A stretch of DNA of 33,368 nt from Blastocladiella britannica (Eukaryota; Blastocladiomycota; Blastocladiomycetes; Blastocladiales; Blastocladiaceae). Below are positions 21,226 to 32,282 of this stretch, one piece after another. The stretch is from contig MU624664.1 in the NCBI GenBank assembly GCA_025349905.2, positions 1 to 33,368 of the forward strand. The letters are read 5' to 3'. The notes below the pieces were generated by a model. The model searched no databases and was not told where the DNA came from. It worked only from the letters and a program-made list of their open reading frames with translations. Within the stretch, counting starts at the first letter, position 1. Every line of letters starts with the position of its first letter. Position numbers and translations under genes: made by a program.

Positions 21226-21231
21226 AATAAA
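21226..21231 (+). terminator. Poly(A) signal AATAAA downstream of the unrecognised gene
   Basis: AATAAA lies 168 bases past the stop, after a pyrimidine-rich 3' region (21080-21190), and about 100 bases before the convergent CDK stop. Position and AT context fit a cleavage signal. Confidence 0.5.
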
Positions 21232-21331
21232 TATGTGTAGATATCCGAGACAAGTATATGAAAAGATTAAGTGCATTGTGTTGATTCGTGCAATAATAAC
21301 TTATGTACAAAATTCAGTTACGAAAAAATCC

Positions 21332-22442
21332 TCAATCCGAGGATCCCTTGGGCGGCCGCGCCTCAGCATTGAATGCCAGCGCAACGCTTGGACGCACTGG
21401 GATCTGCACCCCGTCAAAGTACGGGTGGGTCAGCGCGTATCGTGCGGTAAAGCGTTCGTTGGGATCGTATTTGAGCATGTTCTATGGACCTGGGATCAAT
21501 ACTTTCTCCACGACAATAATAAATATGAAATATATATATATATATACCTCCACCAAGTGCAGCGAGTACTGCGGGGCGTCGAGAACAAGCGAATCCAGTT
21601 GACGGGGCCGCCATTGCGGGAATTCGGGCGTAAAGTCCGGCAGATCGGCCACGCCGCTCCATACGGTCGGGTGTGGGGTTCCGCGCAGTTGAAAGATCTT
21701 GAACAGCTGGTCAATCTCCGAGTCGCCTTGTGGTATTCATTTTGATGGAGTGTAAGAAACCGCCAAAGCTCAGAGGAAAAAAAAAAGGTATACCAGGAAA
21801 CACGGCTTTCCCCACCATCATTTCCAGCACAATGCACCCAGCCGACCACAGATCCACCGCAAACGAGTACAGTTTACTTCCGAGCAAGATCTCGGGCGGG
21901 CGGTACCACAGCGTGACCACCTCGTGGGTGTACACGCGCATCGGCAAGTTGAACGCCCTGGCCAGCCCGAAATCCGCCAACTTCAAATTAAACGCCGAGT
22001 CCACCAGCACGTTCTGCGGCTTCAAGTCGCGGTGCAACACGCGGTGCCGGTGACAAAACTCGAGTGCGCGCAGCAGCTGACACGATAGCGACTGAGCGAT
22101 TGTCGGTGGAAGCGGGGCGTTGCCGTGCCGGTCCATCAGTACCTTGAGATCCATGTCCAAGTACTCAAAGACCAGGTGCAGCTGCTTGAACGCGGACTTG
22201 GCGTCCAGCAGACGCACAATGTTCGGGTGGTCGAGGTCCAGCAGCAGCGCCACTTCGCGCAAGGCCGTGGCGGGAACACCGTTGTCGTCGTTGTCGAACC
22301 GGATGCGTTTCAAGGCCACGATCTGGTGGGTGGAGGGGGAGCGGGCCTTGAACACTACGCCGTAGGTGCCCTCGCCAATCTTTTCCAGCAGCGAGTACGA
22401 CGCAATCGGCGGGTGCTGCAAGGGTTGCAGGGGTTGCAGCAT
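21332..22442 (-). CDS. Cyclin-dependent kinase, CDK1/2-like, with PATALRE helix
   Basis: Cell-cycle type CDK of 325 residues. Exons are 21794-22442, 21548-21726 and 21332-21481; introns are 21727-21793 (ten T near the donor) and 21482-21547 (with an AT repeat). Features: GEGTYGVV with inhibitory-type Thr26/Tyr27, Lys45 (VALK), cyclin-binding helix [13 protein letters not shown] (residues 55-67) in place of [21 protein letters not shown] with Asp139, DFG with Asp157, activation Thr172 in [23 protein letters not shown] and HPYFD. THEVVT and GDSEIDQLF place it with CDK1/2; the RPPE after WY is more like CDK5/Pho85. The start at 22442 is the only ATG ahead of the kinase domain. The C-terminal ~25 residues are extra. 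It is divergent from coatomer gamma with 186 bp between starts. Confidence 0.93.
21531..21546. repeat. TA dinucleotide repeat, eight units, in a CDK intron
   Basis: (TA)8 lies directly inside the donor of the second CDK intron, so the intron starts GTATATATAT on the minus strand. It is a probable length-variable microsatellite next to a splice donor. Confidence 0.9.
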
Positions 22443-22628
22443 TTTCTTCTTACTGGATGTGAATGTGTGATGGGAAATCAAGGGAAAAAAAACAGAGTGA
22501 ACGCGCCGCGGCGTCGGCTGCTCTCTTCTACTTATTACTTATTCGTGGCTGTCACGTCAAATCGGTCAACCTTCGGACCCACGCCAGCGACCACACGCTA
22601 AATTGCAGGACCTATCAACAATATTATC
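22443..22628. promoter_or_regulatory. Divergent promoter between CDK and coatomer gamma
   Basis: The 186-bp stretch separates two divergent ATGs. It holds an A run (22484-22491), a GC block (ACGCGCCGCGGCG, 22501-22513) and an AT-rich segment before the coatomer start. No further element was recognised. Confidence 0.5.
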
Positions 22629-25600
22629 ATGCAGCCCGGTAAAAAGGACGAGGACGCGGGTCCGTCTTAATTTCCTCACACCAATAACGAACGATCACCA
22701 CGTAACGTTTGACAAAATAAATAATGTAACAGACCCCCGCGGCACCGCCTTTGACAAATCGCAAGTGCTGCAGGAAGCACGAGCGTTCAACGAGTCCCCG
22801 CTCAACCCGCGCAAGTCGCGCCTGCTGCTCGGCAAGATCCTCGCGCTGCTGTACGCTGGCGAGACGCTGTCGCGCAAAGAGGCGACCGACCTATTCTTCT
22901 CCATCACCAAGCTGTTCCAGGGCCGCGACCCGGGTCTGCGCCAGATCGTGTACCTGGCCATCAAGGAGCTGGCCGACAAGGCCGACGACGTGCTGATGGT
23001 GACGTCGTCGCTGACAAAAGACATCAACGCCAAGCCCGACGACATGTTTGCCACGGGCACGCTGCTGCAGTCGGCGGCCGGCGCGTTCGGGTTCCGGTTC
23101 GGATCCTCGGCATCGTCGTCGTTGAACGCCGCCTCACAGGCCATGGGTGCCGGGGCCGGACCATCGGGAATCCTCGGCACCAACGTCTCGCACCGTGCCA
23201 ACGCCATTCGTACGCTGTGCCGGGTCACTGACCCGTCGATGCTGCCTGCGATCGAGCGGTTCCTCAAGCAAGCGATCGTCGACACCCAGGCCAACGTGTC
23301 GTCGTCCGCCTTGGTCTCGGGGTACCACCTGTCGACGCTGGCGCGCGACGTGGTGCGTCGGTGGGCGAACGAGGTGCAGGAGGCGTTTGGAACCCCCAAA
23401 GTCGCCAACCCGGCGGCGGGAGGGTACTCGCAGACGTGCTACATGGTGCAGTACCATGCGCTCGGGCTGTTGTACCAGATCCGCGCGCATGACCGCATGG
23501 CGGTTGCCAAGCTGGTACAGACGCTGGCCCGTGGAGGTACCGTGCGGTCGCAGTGGGCGCAGTGCGCACTGGTGCGGTTTGCGGTCAAGTGCTGCGAGGA
23601 CGAGAGCGCCAGTTACGGCGGCAAGTCGATGATTGCCGTGGACGGGAGCGTTTCGGCTGGCATGTACGAGTACCTTCGGGCTGCTTGCAAGTATGTTTTT
23701 TTTTTTCACCTTTCTCTTGAATATGGCCGACGGACATCCGCTCATACAAGACTTGTAAACAATAGCCAAAACGACATGGTCTCGCTCGAGGCCGCCCGCG
23801 CGCTGTGCTCCATGGCCGCGTCCGCGTCCGCCGCTGTCGAGGCCGGATCCAACAATGCGAGTGGCACACTCACCGCCACCCAGATCCAGCCGGCGGTGCA
23901 CGCGCTGCAGCAGCAGCTGTCGTCGCCGAAACCGACGCTCAAGTTTGCGGCGCTGCGCACGCTCAACCAGCTGGCGCTGGTGAACCCGGCGTTGGTGGCG
24001 CCGTGCAACCTGGACATGGAGGCGCTGGTATCGGACCCGAACCGATCGATTGCGACGTTTGCGATCACCACGCTGCTCAAGACGGGGACCGAGTCGAGCG
24101 TGGACCGGCTGATGAAGCAGATCTCCGGATTCATGTCTGAGATCAGCGACGAGTTTAAGGTCATTGTGATTGATGCGATCCGGGTGCTGGCGACTAAGTT
24201 CCCGGCGAAGCAGGCGGTGATGCTGACGTTCCTTTCGGGGGTGCTGCGCGACGAGGGCGGGTACGAGTACAAGAAGGCGGTGGTCGAGGCCATGTTTGAC
24301 CTGGTGCAGCGCATGCCCGAGTGCTTGGAATCGGCGCTGGCGCACCTGTGCGAGTTCATCGAGGACTGCGAGTTCACCAAGCTGGCGGTGCGTGTTCTGC
24401 ACTTTATCGGCACCGAGGGGCCCAAGACAAAAGATCCGGCACGGTACCTGCGGTACATTTACAACCGGGTGATCCTGGAGAACTCGAACGTGCGTGCGGC
24501 GGCCGTGACCGCGCTGGCGTCGTTTGGCGCTCGCGTCGATGCCGTGCGGCCGACCGTGCGCGTGCTGCTGGCGCGGTGCGTCGACGACCCGGACGACGAG
24601 GTGCGCGACCGCGCGACCCTGTACCTGCGGCTGCTCGACAATGAGCACCAGCGCCGGCTGTACTTGCACAACTCTACCGCATTTGCTCTGCCCGTCTTGC
24701 AGGCCAAGCTGCTGGCGTACACGCAGGCGGCGCAGTTTTCGGCTCCGCTGGACCTGACCTCGGTCCCGCGCGTCGACAAGCGCGAGGAGCTGGCGCGCGA
24801 ACAGCGCACGCGGTCCTCGTCGCCCACGCGCCAGTCGATGCTCGGGACGCCGTCGGGCCGGTCCCAGTCGCCCGGCGGCCCGTTGTCGGCGACCACGCCT
24901 TCCGGCGCCACTGGTGGCGCTCCCACTGGATCGACCGGTGGCAATGCCGGACACAACCACCACGGCTCGGCCACTGTTGGCGGCATGGTTCCAGCGGCGG
25001 TAGCGGCCGCGACCCTGGGCGCCGTCCCGCAACTGGCGCCGCTGGTGTCGACGCTGTTCAAATCGACGGGTCCCCTGGCGCTCACCGACAAGGAGATGGA
25101 GTACGTGGTGTCGGTGGTCAAGCACGTGTGCCACGAGTGGATCGTGTTCGAGTACGTAGTGCGCAACACGGTTCCCGACGCGTTGCTGGAGAACGTGGTG
25201 GTGCAAATGGTCCCGGACGTGGCCATTGACACCGTCATGCGCCAGATGGTGGTGGTCCCCGCGCCGAAGGTCGTGTGCGGTACCGCCGAACCCGCGCGCG
25301 TGTTTGTAGCGTTCCAGCGCGCGCCCGGGTCGGCGCCCGTGGTGTCGTTTGCCACCAGCCTCAAGTACGTGGTCAAGGACTGCGATCCGGTGACGCACGA
25401 GCCGGACTCGGCGGAAGGATACAATGACGAGTACAGCGTACGTTTTCCTCCTTTTTTTTTTTTTTAAATATCTGCCGTTGTATCGACAAAACAAAATCAC
25501 TATTGATAGCTCGAGGAAGTCGACCTGTCGCTCTCCGACTACGTTCTCCCAACCGCCGTCCCGGACTTTTCCGCCGCCTGGTCCAACCTGGCCGCCGAGC

Positions 25601-25881
25601 AGATCCAGACATTCCAGGTGCCCAACACGACGCTGGCGGCGTCCGTGGCCACCGTCACGTCGTTGCTAGGCATGCAGCCGCTGGAGGGGTCGGCGTCGGT
25701 GCCGCGCGACCGCGCCGCACACGTGCTGGTGCTGGGCGGGGTGATGCTGGGCGGGTTCCCGGTGCTGGTGCGCGTGCGCATGGCCGCCGACCCGGCCGCG
25801 TCGTCGGTCGCCATGGAAGTGGCGGTGCGGAGTTCGGTGGCCGAGGTCGCGGGAATGGTCATGGAAGCGGTCCAAGGGTGA
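22629..25881 (+). CDS. SEC21: Coatomer subunit gamma (COPI)
   Basis: Gamma-COP, part of the COPI F-subcomplex that coats retrograde Golgi vesicles and binds Arf1 and dilysine cargo. It has 1010 residues. Exons are 22629-22659, 22733-23690, 23766-25437 and 25510-25881; introns are 22660-22732 (donor GTCCGT), 23691-23765 (11 T after GTATG) and 25438-25509. The 31-nt first exon encodes MQPGKKDEDA, matching the KKDEE start of animal gamma-COP. Landmarks: SQVLQEARAFNESPLNPRKS, VTSSLTKDINAK, KQAIVDTQANVSSSALVS, MVQYHALGLLYQIR, NRSIATFAITTLLKTG, DRLMKQISGFMSEISDEFKV, AHLCEFIEDCEFTKLAVR, and the appendage domain from about residue 750. A ~45-residue Ala/Gly/Ser insert sits near residue 115-165, and a Gly-rich linker around 700-740. 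Identification is secure. Confidence 0.95.
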
Positions 25882-26523
25882 TCGTTTGTTTCTCTTTCGT
25901 CAATTTTTTTAACACACACGCTGATCTGCCTAACTCTTTCTTTTACTCTTGACCCTGTCTGCTCGGTCTTGTTGTAGGCGGCCAGGCGTTGACAGTCCTC
26001 GGCTGGCGCGTGCTTGCGCGCGCCTTCCCCCTGCTCAGAATCTGAAAACCTAAAAACACGGTCCCGCATTTAATACCTCTTTGTCTTTTTATAAAAGGAA
26101 AGGAGCTTGTGTATTGCCGACGTCTGTAGCAAACTTGAATAGCCAGAGTGGAGAGTAGGGGGGAGGGTGAATTGTGGATGTTCCTTAAAACTACCGTTTT
26201 CTCACTTACGCGACTCTTCATCCATCTTTGCCTTTTGCTTTTACTCACGCACACATTACAAAATCTAATCCAGCGCGGCGAGTCTGCACACCCTTGCGGC
26301 CCGCGTAGAGATCCGTTTCTCGGTGGTGTTTTTGTGCCGTGTGTGCTTATCGCAATTGTAAATTTCTTTGGAAAATGGGTTTCTCGTGGTGGTGAGCGAC
26401 GGCATCCATAGTCCCAGATCCAGCGGAGATTTTCACTACTATTTTAACACGCTAATGCTTATGATGGCGATGGGTGAAGGAGGTGCATTTCAATTTATTG
26501 AATAAAGAAGAAATGACAACTGC
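25882..26523. other. Intergenic: 3' regions of coatomer gamma and eL27
   Basis: This 642-bp gap between convergent stops has no convincing gene. A strong acceptor-like TCTTGTTGTAG ends at 25978. It could belong to a 3' UTR intron of the coatomer transcript or to an alternative C-terminus that stays open to a TAA at 26050-26052. The rest is AT-rich with T runs. Confidence 0.45.
26494..26499 (-). terminator. Poly(A) signal AATAAA of eL27
   Basis: TTTATT on the plus strand gives AATAAA on the transcript, 24 bases past the eL27 stop, in a T-rich context. It is a good candidate cleavage signal. Confidence 0.6.
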
Positions 26524-27341
26524 TCAGAAGCGCAGCTTGGTGAAGAACCACTTGTTCTTGCCAGCCTTGTACTTGTCCTCGAAGATCTTGCGGATGGTCT
26601 TCTTGGCGGTCTTGCGCTGCGACGGCTCCTTGAACGTCTCGGCGGTGAGCAGGGACTTGGTGCCCTCGAGCTCCAGGGTGTAGCTGATGATTCCAAGAAC
26701 GGTCGATAAGGAAGTGTCGTACAGGATAGCAAGTGTACAAAGAAAAAGATTTTTTGAAACGAGGTCAAGGTCGTGCAAGGACGACAGCTCGGACACTCGC
26801 TTCCGTGCCAGGTGGACTTTCAAGACCAAAACATATCCATGCACACAACGGTGAATGAAGTGTTCTTGGTAGCCATACCCATTACTTTAAGGCACATTGT
26901 TTTGCCGTCGCCGGCTTATTGTGGACACTCTAGCTCCTTTTCTTCTTCAATAAAATCAAAGAATAACCCGAAAAAAAAAGGAGCGTCCACAGTTTCAGAA
27001 ACCAATCAAGGTTTCTGCAGCACCACATTCAAGTGGGGTGCGCCCACGAACCCAAATAAAAACAAAAATATAACCAAATAGTAACAATACCGAGTGGGCA
27101 TGATGTGGTTGTAGTTGATGACCTTGATGAAAGGCTTGACGGTCGAGCGACGCGCAATCTTGGTCTTGCCCATCGACTTGGTCACCTTCTGGGGGTAACG
27201 CTCAATGCCGGCAACCACGGCGTGGGGGTAAGGGTGAGCCTTGTTGCCCTCGTCAAAGTTCTTGATGACAACGGCCTTCTTGCCAGCGTGGCGACCCTGC
27301 AGCACAACGGCGACCTTTCCGGGCTTGATGAACTTGGCCAT
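26524..27341 (-). CDS. RPL27: 60S ribosomal protein eL27
   Basis: Large ribosomal subunit protein L27e of 136 residues, the same length as in yeast and human. Exons are 27091-27341 and 26524-26683, joined across a 407-nt intron (26684-27090; donor GTATTG, acceptor ATCAG). The join restores Arg-Tyr of MPTRYTLELEG. Conserved parts: [61 protein letters not shown] and the terminal [17 protein letters not shown]. The intron is four times longer than any other in the window. Identification is secure. Confidence 0.97.
26684..27090 (-). other. Long eL27 intron with a perfect hairpin
   Basis: At 407 nt this intron stands apart from the 53-102 nt introns elsewhere. It contains an 8-bp perfect inverted repeat with a 6-nt loop at 26996-27017 (CAGAAACC/GGTTTCTG). 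A second 5-bp stem near 26774-26789 reads GTCGT/ACGAC on the transcript. Ribosomal-protein introns often host snoRNAs; I could not find a clear C box (RTGATGA) with D box, nor a full H/ACA pattern, so no RNA gene is called. Confidence 0.6.
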
Positions 27342-27714
27342 TTTTTTGATATTAAGCGAAACGAGAAAGGATTTTCGTGGAGGGAGAAATCCAAAAAATT
27401 CGATGAGGAATTTGGCATCACGAAAAAAAAAAAATGGACGCGGACGTCCAGTGACTGGTCGTCATCTGGAGACGCCCGGCATATTTGTTGACCGAAACAC
27501 GCACTCGGATTTTTTTCTTTTCTTCCTTCCACTTCATCTTGTGGGGCGGCTCCACCGCCGCAAATTTAAACCATTTTATCTTGGATCTTAAAACGAGTAA
27601 ATGCGCGGAAAAAGGATCCATGCATGATAAATATCCGGGATCGTACATATAGTCGAGGGATCCCTCTATCTTCCACACCACTGGTCCAAAAAAGAGTGGG
27701 TATCTTGTTAAAAA
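27342..27714. promoter_or_regulatory. Divergent upstream region of eL27 and ABCC transporter
   Basis: The 373-bp gap between divergent starts holds a 12-A run at 27422-27433 followed by a GC-rich block (GACGCGGACGTCC), and a 12-bp perfect palindrome GAGGGATCCCTC at 27655-27666, 48 bp before the transporter ATG. No gene or known ribosomal-protein promoter box was identified. Confidence 0.45.
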
Positions 27715-30700
27715 ATGTCGGATTCGACTGCCAAACGTCGACCCAAGACGACAACATTCTCGTCGCGGCGAGGCCACGATGCGCCAATGCACCTTGCCTC
27801 CCCACCGCAGCCATGGTCCCTGCGTCGCGAAATTGGCGCCTTCTTCTTTGCCGCGGCATCGCCCCTCATTACCGCCGGCAGCCGTGGACTCTTGGAGCCG
27901 AGCCAGCTCTTGGACATTGAGTTCGTCCCATATTCTTTTATGGAAGCATGCACCAAGGCGACTCACTCATTCCTCCATGCATGATAAAAAAAAAGAGATA
28001 ACGAGCGCGCCGAGACACTCTCGTGGATCCTCACCCAGGTGCTCTCGCGCCAAGAGACACCCAACCTTTGGAAAGCACTGGTCCGTTTCGTTCCATACCA
28101 AAAAAATGGAATTAGCTCCATTTGACTCAATTTCCCTGGACACAAAAAAAGTACTCCATTCTCGGCGCAAGCTACATTCGCATCGCACTGTTTGCAGTCG
28201 TATCGGCCATGTGCAAGCTCAGCAGCGCCATCATTCTCGGCCGCTTTATCCTGTACCTGCAAGACTCGTCGGCGCCCGCGACCCACGGGATCCTATTTGG
28301 CGGGATTCTCGGGCTGTCCATGCTGACGTTTGCGCTAGTGGAATCGCAATTCATGATCCGCGCAACACGCTTGGGCATTCGCGCGCGTGTGGCGGTCGTG
28401 GCCGCACTGTACGACCGGATCTTGACCGCACCCATGACCGCGCAACCGCCCGCGGGCCACTTACTCAACATTGTCTCCAACGACGCGCAACGTCTCGAGG
28501 ACGCGGCGCCCTTTTTGATTTTCCTGGTCCTGGCTCCACTCGAGACAGTGGTCGCATTCATCACCACCACGTACATCATCGGATTACAAGCGTCGCTGGC
28601 CGCATTTGGAACACTTGCGGCGTTGATTTTGCTGCTGGCGACCAACCAGCAGCGGTTCAACCGGCTGCGAAAGCAGCTGGTCGAAGCCCGCGACCACCGC
28701 ATCAAGATCGTGGCCGATATGGTCAAGCACATGGAGGTGGTCAAGATGATGGCTTGGTCCGACGCGTTCGTCGCCCGCGCCTTGCGGTACCGTGCCCAGG
28801 AAATGGCCATCTTGCGTCGGTGGTACTTGCTCAAAGGGTTTAGTGCTGCGAGCTACTGGTCGTCGGCCGGGTTCATGGGCGTGGCCGGGTTCTTTGTGTA
28901 CTACTTCTTGCAGGGCCACACGCTGCAAAGCGACGTGGTGTTTACGTCGCTGCTGCTGTTCACGTCAGTGCGGACCAACATGGCGTGGCGGATTCCAAAG
29001 ACGTTTGAGCTGATTGCTGAGCTGCGGTATGTCTTCCCTTGCCCTTTTTATTTGAATGGAACTGACATTTTTCTAAATGAACCAGGGTATCGATTGCTCG
29101 TATTGAGCACTTTTTGACGCTCGAGCCGCGCGAAGCGCTGCACGCGGCCAAGCAGGTCTCGCTCGCAGAGCCTTCGACTGATGGTGTCACTGAGCCAGCC
29201 GCCCAGTCGCACGAGCTTGCACGCCTCACATCACTGCCCATGGCCGATTCGCAAGAAACCCAGGTAGAAGGAGCACCTGTGGGCGCGATCGAGTTCACCG
29301 GCGCGCACATTTCCTGGTCGCCGAATGCGCCAGTCCTGCAGAACGTGACGCTGTCGATCCCGACGGGCCAAATGACCGCGCTGGTGGGCCAGATCGGCGC
29401 CGGGAAATCGTCGCTGCTCAATGCGGTCCTGGGCCACATGTACCGTACCCAAGGCACCATCACCATCGCCGCCGGCTCGACCATTTCGTTCGCAGGCCAG
29501 TCGGCGTTCCTGACCACGGGCACGGTCCGCGAAAATATTCTGATGGGTGCGGATGAAGACACTGCGCGGCTCGAGCGCATGGTACGCGTGTGCCAGCTGA
29601 AGGCAGACGTGGCGCGGTGGGAACAGGGGCTCGACACGCCGCTGGGCGAGCGCGGGTCGCGCGCGTCGGGCGGACAGCGCGCACGCATCGCTTTGTGCCG
29701 CGCGTGTTACCAGGACGCCGACATTTACTTGCTCGACGACGTGTTCTCGGCGCTCGACGCGCATGTTGCCGAGGCCATTTTCCGCGGTCTTCAAGAAGAG
29801 ATGGCGAGCAAGACGGTGGTACTGGCGTCGCACCAGCTCCGGCTCGTCGCCAAGTGCCCGAACGTGGTGTTCTTGCGCCAGGGCCGCGTGGTCGCGGAAG
29901 GGTCGTTCGGGGACGTGATGCGGGTCGCGGACGGCGTGGACCCGCCGTTTGCGGCCATCTTGCGCGAGTCGGCCGTGGAGCACCCGCGCCGTCCCTCGAC
30001 GTCATCGGCAGTCCTTGGTGGCGTCGACATTGTTCCTGGAGGTGGTGCAGTCGTCGCGGTTGCCGGGTCGAGCGCCCAGCACCGTGCAGCAGCAGCAGCC
30101 TTCGTAACAGCCGATGAGGACGACATGGACGCCGACATCGACTCGCTGGCCGACGACATTGACGCCGAGCACGCGGCGCTCGGAATGGACTACAGCGTGA
30201 TTCCAATGTTCCTGCGGTCGGCCGGCAACGGCCACTGGCTGCTACTGGCGGCACTGATCTTGGGTCTGACGTCGTGCTCGATCCAGGCCGTCTCAGACTG
30301 GTGGCTGTCGGTGTGGGCGTCCACCGCCCCCGAAGTGCAACTATCATCGCGGCACTGGGTGCTGATCCTGGTGCTGTCGTGCACGATCCCGACCATCGCG
30401 TACTCGGCGGCGGCCGCCAAGTATTTTGTAGTGCTCAAGGCGTCGGAAGCGCTTTTCGCGCGCATGCTGCGCAACCTGACGCGCGCGACTCCACGGTGGC
30501 TGCAACTCAACGGCGCCGGCCGGATCCTCAACCGCATCGGCAAAGACATGACGCAGATCGACGAGGTGCTTCCTGACGCGTTCCAGGACGTGCTCATCAC
30601 CTGGATCTACTGCTCGACCATCATGGTGGTCACGGCGATTGCGGTGCCGTACATTTTGATTGCCATGGTCCCGATCGTGACGGTGTTTGTATGGCTGCGC

Positions 30701-32189
30701 GCGCGGTACGTGGCGGCCAACCGGCAGATCCGGCGCATGGAGGCCCTGGCCCGGTCGCCCGTGTACGCGCACCTGGTGTCCACGGCTGAAGGCGTGGTCA
30801 CCGTCACGGCCCTGGGCCGCGAGAACCAATACTTTGGGCAGTTCTGCGGGTTGCTCGACGACCATACGCGCGCGCTCGTCTCGTTCTTTATGGTCGAGCG
30901 GTGGCTGTGCTTGCACGTGGACGCGCTCGCATGCATGATCATCTTTTGTACCTCGGGCCTCATGATTGCCATGAAATCAAGTCTCGGGATCGGAATCGCG
31001 GCCCTTGCGCAAATGTATGTACTGTCGCTGGTGGATGTGACGCAGTACAATGGTATGTCTTTTTTTTATTTTTCTGCTGTTGTTCTGGATTTTGACATTT
31101 TTTGGTTTGGATGGACAGTTCGCAAGACGGCAGAGCTCGAGCTCATGTTTGTCTCGGTCGAACGCGTGTTCGAGTACGCGACCGATATCCCACTCGAGTC
31201 CGAGGCCGCCACCCTCGCCGACCTGAACCTGGCGCCCAACTGGCCCGACCGCGGGGTGATTGAGCTGGACCACATGAACCTCAAGTACAACGGATCCGAG
31301 AGCTATGCGCTCAAGGACGTGAGCTTGACCACCAGCCCGGGCGAAATGATTGGGATCTGTGGGCGTAGCGGATCGGGCAAGTCTTCGTACGTTGTCGTCT
31401 TCCTTTTTTTTTAAGGGGCTTAGTGAGGAGCAAGTACTGACTGATGATTGTGCGCAAAGAACAATCAATGCTCTCTTCCGAATGGCCGAGGCCGAGGAAC
31501 CGGGATCCATTCGGATCGACGGCGTGGATATTTCGCAGCTGGCTCTGGATGATTTGCGGGCGCGGCTGTCTATTGTATGTACCTCCCTTTTACCAAGTCC
31601 GATCCAAAGCTCACAAAAAATACAACAACAGATTCCGCAATCCGTCTTCCTGTTCCACGGCTCCGTGCGCGAGAACTTGGACCCAGTGGGTGTCCACCCT
31701 GACGCCAAGTTATGGGAAGTTCTTCGCCAAGTGGAGCTCGCCGACGTGATTTCCGCGCTCCCGCTCCGACTCGACAACCCCCCACAGCTGAGTGCAGGTG
31801 AGGGCCAGCTCCTGCAACTAGCCCGCGTCCTACTCCGGTCCGGGAAAGTGGTGGTTCTGGACGAGTGCACGTCCAACATTGATCAGGCCACCGACCGCGC
31901 CATGCAACGGATCATCCGGTCGCAGTTCATTGACCGCGGATGCACGGTGCTGGTGATTGCACATCGCGTCGAGACGATTGCGCACTCGCACCGGATCTTG
32001 GTGCTGGACTCCGGATCGTGTGTTGAGCTCGATCGGCCCGAGACGTTGTTGATGCGTGAGGACGGGCAGTTCCGTAAGCTGGCGGAAAAGGGCGTGCCCA
32101 AGGAGACGTTCGAGGCGCTTTTGGTCGCGGCTGCGCGTGCTGCGGCGGCGAACGTGCCGTCGTCGAAGCCGGCGTCGGTTGGCGAGTGA
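27715..32189 (+). CDS. ABC transporter, ABCC (MRP/ycf1-like) subfamily, full length without TMD0
   Basis: ATP-driven exporter of conjugates or drugs, probably vacuolar or plasma membrane; substrate unknown. It has 1360 residues in TMD1-NBD1-TMD2-NBD2 order. Exons are 27715-27920, 27996-28089, 28152-29026, 29086-31052, 31119-31386, 31460-31574 and 31632-32189; introns are 57-75 nt. Exon 2 could instead end at 28080 (donor GTCCGT), which removes three residues. The N-terminus has the ABCC entry motif (FFFAAASPLITAGSRGLLEPSQL). NBD1: Walker A GQIGAGKSS (~493-501), signature ASGGQRARI, Walker B IYLLDDVFSALD, with the catalytic Glu replaced by Asp as usual in ABCC. NBD2: Walker A GRSGSGKSS (~1129), signature LSAGEGQ, Walker B VVVLDECTSNID with catalytic Glu kept. 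The linker between halves is acidic (DEDDMDADIDSLADDID). There is no extra N-terminal TMD0. Confidence 0.93.
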
Positions 32190-32250
32190 ACGAATGAAAG
32201 ATACCTTGCTTCAGGATGCAGACCGACGGGCTCATGGAGTACGTGGCCAA

Positions 32251-32256
32251 ATAAAT
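32251..32256 (+). terminator. Poly(A) signal AATAAA of the ABCC gene
   Basis: AATAAATAAG follows the transporter stop by about 60 bases, just before a 12-base A-rich run and the convergent IF-3 stop. Confidence 0.5.
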
Positions 32257-32282
32257 AAGTAAAAAAAAAAAGGTACAGTAAC

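Noticed and set aside
23134..25500. Very long open frame (about 790 codons) on the minus strand opposite coatomer gamma
   Set aside because: It is Arg/His/Gln-rich with no recognisable domain and mirrors the GC-rich third-position bias of the coatomer gene; it also crosses the coatomer introns.
26684..27090. Definite snoRNA gene in the eL27 intron
   Set aside because: No clear C and D boxes or H/ACA pattern could be found by eye, so only the intron and hairpin are reported.
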